Positions 57,871 to 64,000 of a DNA stretch of 64,000 nt are shown here, piece after piece. Location of the stretch: NCBI RefSeq assembly GCF_964283195.1, contig NZ_CAXYLH010000001.1. One strand, given 5' to 3'. The notes beneath the pieces were generated by a model. The model was given only the letters and a program-made list of their open reading frames with translations, was not told where the DNA came from and made no database searches. Source of the DNA: Paratractidigestivibacter sp003150175 (GTDB lineage: Bacteria > Actinomycetota > Coriobacteriia > Coriobacteriales > Atopobiaceae). The position numbers and the translations under genes are program-made. How positions within the stretch are numbered: the stretch's first letter is position 1; the number at the start of each line of letters is the position of its first letter.

Positions 57871-59238
57871 CTACAACACGCCCGTCGCCATGCCTAGGAT
57901 GGCGAGGAGGAGCAGCGACCCCATCGACACGCCCGCGAATCGCGCGAGCTCCGCGATGAGGGGCCTGCGACCCATGGCCGGGAACCTCGAGCGCAGGTGC
58001 CGCTTATCCAGGAGGATGTAGCCGAGCCACACCGCGTTCGGGGGCAGCCACACGATGAACTCCAGGCACCTGAACCACAGCGGGTAGACGGCCGAGGACG
58101 CGGCGGGGATGAACGCGCAGTAGACGCCGGCGATGACGACGAGCGCGGTCCCGAGGAGCACGACCGCGTTCCACGCCCGGCCGAGCCATCGCGTCGCGCC
58201 CCGGCGCGAAGAAGGGCGCGGGGCGGCAGGCCGCTGCGGGTAGGGCTTCTTCGCAGTAGCCTTGGCCTGCAGCGAATTCGACACTGAGCGGTCATCGGCC
58301 TCCCCCGCCGCGGCGCGGCGCACCGCGTCCGCGAGGTCCGCCGCGCTCGCGTAGCGGCCCTCGGGGTCGAAGCTCATCGCCCGCGCGACCACCTGCGCGA
58401 GCTCTGGCGGCACGCCAGGCCTCCGCGCGAGCGCCTCCGCCGCGCGGCCCGGCTCGGGGTCCTCGCCGGTCAGGCAGAAGTACAGCAGGGCGCCGAGCGC
58501 GTACACGTCGCTGCGAACGCTCGTCTGGCCGAAGCCGAACTGCTCGGGCGGCGCATAGCTCCGCGTCCCGAGCTTGAGCGTGTCCGAGTAGGCGCCCGGG
58601 CGCCACGCGCGGGCGATGCCTAGGTCGATGACCACGAAGGTACGGTCGACGCCTTCCTCGCCGCCCGCGACCATGACGTTGGACGGCTTGAGGTCGCGGT
58701 GGATGAGGGGCGCGCCCGTGCCCAAGCCCGCGTGGAGGCACCCCACCGCAGCGGCGACCTGGGCGATCGCATCCTGGGCGAGCTCAACGGAGGCGCCGGC
58801 GGCGCGCACGTAGTCCTCGAGGGTGCGTCCGGGGAGGCGCTCCATGAGGACCCGGGTCTTCTTTCCATCGTTCGAGCAGGCTGCGATGCGCGGGAGATTC
58901 GGCGACCTGAGGCCACACCGCTGTGCACGGAAGAGCAGGTCGTAGGCCGTTCCGAGGCCCGTGGTCGCGTCGATCTCCTTGTACACGAAAGGCCCGAGTT
59001 CGTCGCCGCCGCGCCCGCGGAAGGTCGCCGCCTCCGTCAGCTCGAAGTCGGAGCGCTTGAGCACCTCCAGCACGTGGAGGCTCCCCTCAGGCGCACAGGA
59101 CCCGGCCGCGTCAGCCGCAGCCGGGTCCTCAACAGCGGAGCCCTCGGCGCCGACGCCCATCCTGCCAGCGACGGACTCGAGGTACGCCGAGAGCTCCGCA
59201 TCAAAGTCCGCATCGTATGTCGCGTCGTCGCGTTCCAT
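57871..59238 (-). CDS. Membrane-anchored Ser/Thr protein kinase
   Basis: 455 residues. A roughly 60-residue acidic start, then a kinase domain (about 60-320): ATP Lys in FVYKEID, catalytic loop LIHRDLKPSNV, metal motif VIDLGIA (DLG for DFG), LGTRSYAPPEQF activation segment end, RSDVYALGALLYF. A clear Gly-rich loop is not obvious. After a basic Pro/Ser linker come three C-terminal membrane segments (VVLLGTALVVIAGVYCAFIP, LEFIVWLPPNAVWLGYILL and GSLLLLAILGMATGVL). No PASTA repeats, so not a PknB wall sensor. Coupled to an HTH gene 36 bases upstream. Confidence 0.87.
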   Translation of the reverse strand: MERDDATYDADFDAELSAYLESVAGRMGVGAEGSAVEDPAAADAAGSCAPEGSLHVLEVLKRSDFELTEAATFRGRGGDELGPFVYKEIDATTGLGTAYDLLFRAQRCGLRSPNLPRIAACSNDGKKTRVLMERLPGRTLEDYVRAAGASVELAQDAIAQVAAAVGCLHAGLGTGAPLIHRDLKPSNVMVAGGEEGVDRTFVVIDLGIARAWRPGAYSDTLKLGTRSYAPPEQFGFGQTSVRSDVYALGALLYFCLTGEDPEPGRAAEALARRPGVPPELAQVVARAMSFDPEGRYASAADLADAVRRAAAGEADDRSVSNSLQAKATAKKPYPQRPAAPRPSSRRGATRWLGRAWNAVVLLGTALVVIAGVYCAFIPAASSAVYPLWFRCLEFIVWLPPNAVWLGYILLDKRHLRSRFPAMGRRPLIAELARFAGVSMGSLLLLAILGMATGVL

Positions 59239-59274
59239 ACGTTCGATACTAGCCTCTCTGGGGAGCGCCCGCGC

Positions 59275-59697
59275 CTAGCAGACGGTCTTCTCGCCGAAGC
59301 GATAGAGCTCCTCGTTCACCTTCTGGAGCGAGCAACCGCGGTCGATGCAGAAGATGATGATCGCGTCGCGCCGGTCCTTGCAGTTGAGCGCGCTCACGCC
59401 GGCCGCCGCGAGCGCGCGGTTGGTCTCGCGCAGCGTCAGCGCCATGGCGAAGGCGATCTGCAGGACCTTGTCCCTGCTGGGGTTTCGCGCGCCGGTGAAG
59501 ATCTGATACCCGAACGTCTCGTTCAGGTCCGCCATGCGCACCACGTGGGCGCGCTCGAGGTCCTTCTCGGCGAGGAGCTGGTTCAGGTAATCGGAGAGCG
59601 AGACGGCCGGGAAGTCGTGGCTCGCCACGTAACCGTCGATGCTCGGCGCGTCGAGGAGCTCGGCCAGGAGCTCCTCGGTCAACTTCTTCGCCGCCAT
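59275..59697 (-). CDS. Small HTH protein paired with the Ser/Thr kinase
   Basis: 140 residues. VSLSDYLNQLLAEKDLERAH, then MADLNETFGYQIFTGARNP and DKVLQIAFAMALTLRETNRA match an XRE-type helix-turn-helix layout, followed by a C-terminal helical part (RDAIIIFCIDRGCSLQKVNE). No membrane segment. It directly precedes the kinase gene on the same strand, so it is a plausible kinase substrate or regulator. Specific function unknown. Confidence 0.7.
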   Translation of the reverse strand: MAAKKLTEELLAELLDAPSIDGYVASHDFPAVSLSDYLNQLLAEKDLERAHVVRMADLNETFGYQIFTGARNPSRDKVLQIAFAMALTLRETNRALAAAGVSALNCKDRRDAIIIFCIDRGCSLQKVNEELYRFGEKTVC

Positions 59698-59748
59698 TCG
59701 TCCTCCTCCCCTGCCGGCTTCGCGCAGTGGCTCGCGTGTAACCCCATC

Positions 59749-60324
59749 TTAGGAAAGGGCCCAGCTCGCCGCAGCGGTCTTTGAGAGCATGTTGTCGAAG
59801 TAAAGCGCCTTGGAGAGCGCGCCAGCAAAGTAGATGTTGCCGGAGACGGTCCCGCCCTTGGCGAGCGTGCCCGAGCTCAGGACGTCGGTCTCCTCGCTGT
59901 AGAACGCGGTGGACTGCTGGGCACCGTTCGCGTCCTCGCCCTTCCAGTCATAGATGTTATAGTCCGCGCCGTCTTCACCGTTGTTCACGTAGGTCACGTG
60001 GATGCCGGTCATCGCGGCGCCATCGTAGTTGGTCAGGCCCGTCTGGACGGAGTCAACCGTCACCGAGGGGCCGCTCGGCAGGTTGACCGTCGTGCCGATC
60101 GCGAGGTTCTCGGTGGAGTCCTCGGCTTTGTCGTCCTTCGCGGCGTCGGGCGCCGCGTCGCCCTTCGACGCGTCGGCGGGCTGCTCTTGCTGGGCAGATG
60201 AGTCCACGGGAGCGGTGGTCGTGGTCTTCTTGCCGCCCATGGACCCGATGACGCCTACCACAACCAGCACCACGATGACGATCGCGATGATCTTGCCGAC
60301 GGGTTTCTTGCCTTCTTTAGCCAT
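59749..60324 (-). CDS. Membrane-anchored DUF4352-like protein
   Basis: 191 residues. One membrane segment (GKIIAIVIVVLVVVGVIGSM), a Thr/Asp/Ala-rich linker, then a beta-sandwich-like domain (about 75-190) with VNLPSGPSVTVDSVQTGLTN, HVTYVNNGEDGADYNIYDW and GGTVSGNIYFAG, the DUF4352 pattern. It is probably extracytoplasmic. It is 51 bases upstream of the HTH-kinase pair and may belong to the same transcript. Confidence 0.72.
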   Translation of the reverse strand: MAKEGKKPVGKIIAIVIVVLVVVGVIGSMGGKKTTTTAPVDSSAQQEQPADASKGDAAPDAAKDDKAEDSTENLAIGTTVNLPSGPSVTVDSVQTGLTNYDGAAMTGIHVTYVNNGEDGADYNIYDWKGEDANGAQQSTAFYSEETDVLSSGTLAKGGTVSGNIYFAGALSKALYFDNMLSKTAAASWALS

Positions 60325-60471
60325 GATTCCTCCTGTGCTGTTCCCCCGGCGTCCTGCCGGTAAGGCACATGGTGATGCTCGAGAGGAGGGATTTCATTAG
60401 CTCGCGGCTAATGTCAAGGGGAAGCTTCAGAGATTGATGCGCGTCAGCAACGCTGAGCAGGGATCTCGCAC

Positions 60472-60501
60472 AAAAAACGGCGCCCCTGCCGGGACGCCGC
60501 C
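60472..60501 (-). terminator. Intrinsic terminator after tyrS
   Basis: GGCGTCCC, loop GGCA, GGGGCGCC, then TTTTTTG on the minus strand. Confidence 0.88.
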
Positions 60502-60538
60502 AGATAAGAACCATGTATCAGCGCAACATCGCGCGCGA

Positions 60539-61771
60539 CTACACCAGGCGCGCCCAGCGCTTCTTGCCGGACTGCACCGTGACGCCGGCCGAGAAGAGCG
60601 TCGGGTCGACGTTGTAGCACTTGGGCGCCACGGGCTCGTGGTCGATCTTCACGCCGCCGCCGTCGATCAGGCGCCTGCCCTCGCCCGCGGACTTGCAGAT
60701 GCCCAGGTCGGCGAGGAGCTTGGCCAGGTAGACCTTGCCCTCGTCGTTGGTCTCCACGACGGAGAGAGGAAACTCGGGCATGTCCTCGGGCTCCTCGCCC
60801 TTCTTGAACTGAGCGTCGAAGGCGGCCATGGCGCGCTCGCCCTCGCCCGCGCCGTGGTAGAGGTCGACGATGTTCACGCCGAGCTCGCGCTTGAGCTTGT
60901 AGGGGTCGGCGGTGCCGTCGGCGAAGGCGGCGTCGATGGCGTCGATCTCCTCGATGGTCTTGGTGGAGCACAGGCGGTAGTACATGGGCACGATCTCGTC
61001 CGCGATGGACATGACCTTGCCGAACATGTCGGCCGGCTCGTCGGTGAGGCCGATGTAGTTCTTGTAGCTCTTGGACATCTTCTTTACGCCGTCGGTGCCC
61101 ACGAGCAGCGGCATGGTGAGCGCGACCTGCGGCTCCATGCCCTCGGCGCGCATGAGGTCGCGGCCGGCGAGGAGGTTGAAGATCTGGTCGTTGCCGCCCA
61201 TCTCGAGGTCGGCGCCGATGACCACGGAGTCGTAGGCCTGCAGCACGGGGTAGATGAACTCGTGCAGGGCGATGGAGCGGCCCTCGGTGTAACGGTTGTG
61301 GAAGTCCTCGCGCTCGAGGATGCGGGCCACGTTGAACTTGCTCATGAGGTTGAGCATCTTGCCGAGGTTCAGCGGCTTGATCCAGTCGCCGTTGTGGACG
61401 ATGGTGGTCTTCTCGGGGTCGAGGACCTTCATAGCCTGCTCGACGTAGGTCTGCGCGTTGGCCTCGACCTGCTCCTCGGTCAGCGGCGGGCGGGTGGAGT
61501 CGCGGCCGGACGGGTCGCCGATGAGCGCGGTGCCGTTGCCGATGATGAGCGTGACCTTGTGGCCGAGGTCCTGGAACTGGCGCATCTTGCGCAGCGGGAC
61601 GGCGTGGCCCAGGTGCAGGTCGGGCGAGGTCGGGTCGACGCCCAGCTTGATGTTCAGGGGGGTGCCCTTCTCGAGCTTCTTTTTGAGCTCGTCCAACGGC
61701 ACGATCTGCATGGTACCGGAGGTGATGACCTTCAGCTGCTCTTCGACGGGAAGCACTACTCTGCCCTCCAT
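60539..61771 (-). CDS. tyrS: Tyrosyl-tRNA synthetase
   Basis: 410 residues, class I. HIGH-type motif HLGHAVPLRKM, KMSKS motif VKKMSKSYKN, tyrosine-site region QAYDSVVIGADLEMGGNDQI, and a C-terminal S4 RNA-binding domain (AKLLADLGICKSAGEGRRLI, then GGVKIDHEPV). This is the TyrZ-like length and layout. It is divergent from the penicillin-binding protein gene. No T-box sequence was seen in the leader. Confidence 0.95.
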   Translation of the reverse strand: MEGRVVLPVEEQLKVITSGTMQIVPLDELKKKLEKGTPLNIKLGVDPTSPDLHLGHAVPLRKMRQFQDLGHKVTLIIGNGTALIGDPSGRDSTRPPLTEEQVEANAQTYVEQAMKVLDPEKTTIVHNGDWIKPLNLGKMLNLMSKFNVARILEREDFHNRYTEGRSIALHEFIYPVLQAYDSVVIGADLEMGGNDQIFNLLAGRDLMRAEGMEPQVALTMPLLVGTDGVKKMSKSYKNYIGLTDEPADMFGKVMSIADEIVPMYYRLCSTKTIEEIDAIDAAFADGTADPYKLKRELGVNIVDLYHGAGEGERAMAAFDAQFKKGEEPEDMPEFPLSVVETNDEGKVYLAKLLADLGICKSAGEGRRLIDGGGVKIDHEPVAPKCYNVDPTLFSAGVTVQSGKKRWARLV

Positions 61772-61887
61772 GGGTTATTCAATCGGTATTTACACAGCCT
61801 TATACAATAGCGCAGGTCAGGCGGTGGGGCGCTCCACAACGTCACAACACCGCCGCATTCCCAAACGGGCGCCTCGCGCGCGCACAT

Positions 61888-61893
61888 TATAAT
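61888..61893 (+). promoter_or_regulatory. -10 element of the PBP gene
   Basis: A consensus TATAAT 41 bases before the ATG. No good -35 at 16-18 bases upstream, where the sequence is GC-rich. Confidence 0.5.
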
Positions 61894-61934
61894 CAGCTCT
61901 ATATGTGAATCGACTCCCTCAAGGAGGAGCTTTA

Positions 61935-64000
61935 TATGGGCATTCGAACCCGCAGGGCTCATATGCATTCCAGGACGCACATCGTCGGCTTCGGCGCCGC
62001 CGGTGTTGTCGGCTTCATCGCGCTTCTGGTCATCGCGCTGTGCCTCTCGATGGGCGCCGTGATCAGCAACTGGCTGGAGGACCTGCCCGACTACACCTCG
62101 GCGGACTCCTACCTCGTCGCCGAGCCGACGCGCGTCTACGACGCCAGCGGCAACGAGATCGCGACCTACTACCTCCAGCAGCGCCGCTCGGTCGACCTCG
62201 ACCAGGTCTCCCCGTATGTCCTCAAGGGCACCGTGGACACCGAGGACAAGCGCTTCTACCAGCACAACGGCGTCGACCCCCAGGGCATCCTGCGCGCCTT
62301 CGTCGGCCAGGCGACCGGCCGCGGCGAGCAGGGCGGCGGCTCGTCCATCACCCAGCAGCTCGTCCGCAACACCATCCTTTCGGACGAGCAGTTCGAGATG
62401 TCGCTCAAGCGCAAGGTCCGCGAGGCCTACATCGCCATCCAGATGGAGAAGATGTACACCAAGGACCAGATCCTGAACATGTACGTGAACACCATCTACT
62501 ACGGCAACGGCGCCTACGGCATCGAGGCCGCGAGCATCACGTACTTCAATAAGCACGCGAGCGAGCTCACGCTCGCCCAGGCGGCCACGCTCGTCGGCCT
62601 GCCGAACTCCCCCACCCTCTACGACCCGTTCCGCAACCCGGAGAACTGCGTGAGCCGCCGCAACCTCGTTCTCGACCGCATGCTCGAGGCGGGCGACATC
62701 AGCCAAGAGGAGCACGACGCGGCGCAGGCCGAGGAGCTCGTCACCGACCACGGCGAGCTGACCGACAACACCGGCTCCTACCCGTACTTCACCGACTACG
62801 TCAAGCAGCTTCTCCAGCAGAACTTCTCGAGCGACACGATCCTGCAGGGCGGCCTCAAGGTCTACACCACGCTCGACCCCGACTACCAGGCCGCGGCCGA
62901 CGCCGCCGCCCACAGCGTCGTGGACAAGGCGGGCAACGACGACGTCGACGCCTCGCTCGTCTGCGTGGACAACTCCAACGGCTACATCAAGGCGATGGTC
63001 GGCGGTCAGCACTACGACACCGACCTCGACAGCGCCAAGGTCAACCTCGCCACGAGCAAGTTCCAGGCCGGCTCCTGCTTCAAGCCGTTCACGCTGCTCG
63101 CCGCGTTGAACGACGGCATGAGCCCGACCGTCATCCTCAACTGCAACTCGCCGCTCCAGGTCGACCCGACCTGGAAGGTCCAGAACTTCCAGAACGCGTC
63201 GTACGGCTACATCACGCTCGACCAGGCGACACAGCACTCCTCCAACACCGGCTACGCGCAGGTCATCGAGGCGATCGGCGTCGACAAGCTCATCAGCATG
63301 GCCAAGCTCGTCGGCATCGACTCCACGATCGATCCCTACGGCACGTCGACCCTGGGCACGTCCTACGTGTCTCCGCTCGAGATGGCGGAGGGCTACTCCA
63401 CCATCGCGAACAACGGCGTCCACCACGACACCGTCGCCATCGTGAAGATCGAGAACCGCAACGGCGGCGTCGTCTACCAGCACGAGGACACCTCCGATCA
63501 GGCGGTTGACTCCGCCGTCGCCGAGGATGCCCGCAAGGTGCTCGAGAACGTCTGCAACGCCGGCTACACCGCCTCCACCGTAAAGAGCATGTACAACGCA
63601 GACCAGCCCATCGGCGGCAAGACCGGCACGACCGAGAAGTACGACAACCTCTGGTTCTGCGGCTTCTCTCCTCAGATCACCACCATCGTGCGCTTCGGCA
63701 ACCGCAACGGCAGCACGAACACCTCCTACTACCAGGGAGCCCACGCCGACACCCAAAACACGTCTCAGCCGATCTGGGCCACCTTCATGAACTCGGTGCT
63801 CAGCGGCAAGAGCCGCCAGGAGTTCCCCGAGTCTGACCACAAGGCCGAGTACAAGTCCAACAGCTCCTGGACCTTCTCGAAGACCGAGGCCTACGCGAAC
63901 AACGGGTATTACAGCAGCTACGGAAACAGCTATAGCAGCGACGGTGACGGCTATGACAGCGACGGCGGCTATAGCGGCAACGGGTACAGCAGTTACGGCG
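61935..64000 (+). CDS. Class A penicillin-binding protein, C-terminus outside window
   Basis: 688 residues visible. A basic start and one membrane segment (VVGFIALLVIALCLSMGAVI); glycosyltransferase domain with EDKRFYQHNGVD and GGSSITQQLVRN; transpeptidase domain with SxxK in AGSCFKPFTLL, SxN in QHSSNTGYA and KTG in GGKTGTTEKYD. All catalytic motifs are intact. It polymerises and cross-links peptidoglycan. After about residue 650 the chain becomes a Tyr/Ser/Gly/Asn/Asp-rich tail (SSYGNSYSSDGDGYDSDGGY) that is still running at the window edge. AGGAGG precedes the ATG. Confidence 0.93.

Noticed and set aside
61772..61934. T-box leader for tyrS
   Set aside because: No TGGNACCGCG-type T-box sequence or specifier hairpin was seen, and the spacer is short.

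Overview
The window is high-GC DNA that looks like the chromosome of a gut Coriobacteriia member, most probably Collinsella or a close relative. The evidence is the actinobacterial block rapZ-whiA-gap-pgk-tpiA-gpmI-secG, a LuxR-type regulator with many membrane segments, Tat-dependent lipoprotein binding proteins, a Bifidobacterium-like nanBCDF sialic-acid transporter and a fructose PTS. The genus is an inference. There are no rRNA genes, phage genes, insertion sequences or CRISPR arrays. A 98-base run of Ns lies at 3093-3190 inside a tRNA cluster.

Region by region. 0-3 kb: mnmA (its 3' end lies outside the window), a cysteine desulfurase and a membrane protein, all translationally coupled. 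3-3.7 kb: tRNA-Cys and two identical tRNA-Gly genes. 3.8-10.1 kb: an accessory cassette on the + strand with more A/T-rich codon use. It encodes a membrane-embedded LuxR regulator with two membrane-plus-HTH modules, a small exported protein, a BcrA-like ABC ATPase, a one-pass accessory protein and three different permeases. This is the best candidate for an undescribed system. 10.1-13.7 kb: a partner-switching pair (STAS-kinase fusion and PAS/GAF/PP2C phosphatase) and an ACT-domain protein. 14-14.9 kb: tRNA-Leu, then about 840 bases with no gene but two unusual repeat families. 14.9-20.9 kb: oppABCDF. 21-28.3 kb: lower glycolysis with secG, whiA and rapZ; yvcK, normally between rapZ and whiA, is absent.

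28.9-44.7 kb is a carbohydrate region: fruA-fruK, fruR, a Gfo/Idh oxidoreductase, and a sialic-acid locus (nanE, nanK, nanA, two CE7 esterase-like genes, nanF, nanD, nanC, nanB). The sialic-acid locus is bracketed by two identical 74-base direct repeats. It contains further copies of the same palindrome, which sit on the stop codons of nanK, nanA and uvrC and directly after that of nanE. Import by NanBCDF, O-deacetylation by the esterases, cleavage by NanA, phosphorylation by NanK and epimerisation by NanE would deliver GlcNAc-6-phosphate. No sialidase, nagA/nagB or dedicated nan regulator lies in the window.

44.8-64 kb is housekeeping and envelope: uvrC, an NlpC/P60 hydrolase, an ATP-grasp ligase next to murJ, hisI-hisE, a NadB-like flavoprotein, lgt, an Nfu protein, a U32 protease-family protein, a membrane Ser/Thr kinase with a small HTH partner and a DUF4352-like protein, tyrS, and a class A penicillin-binding protein that runs off the end.
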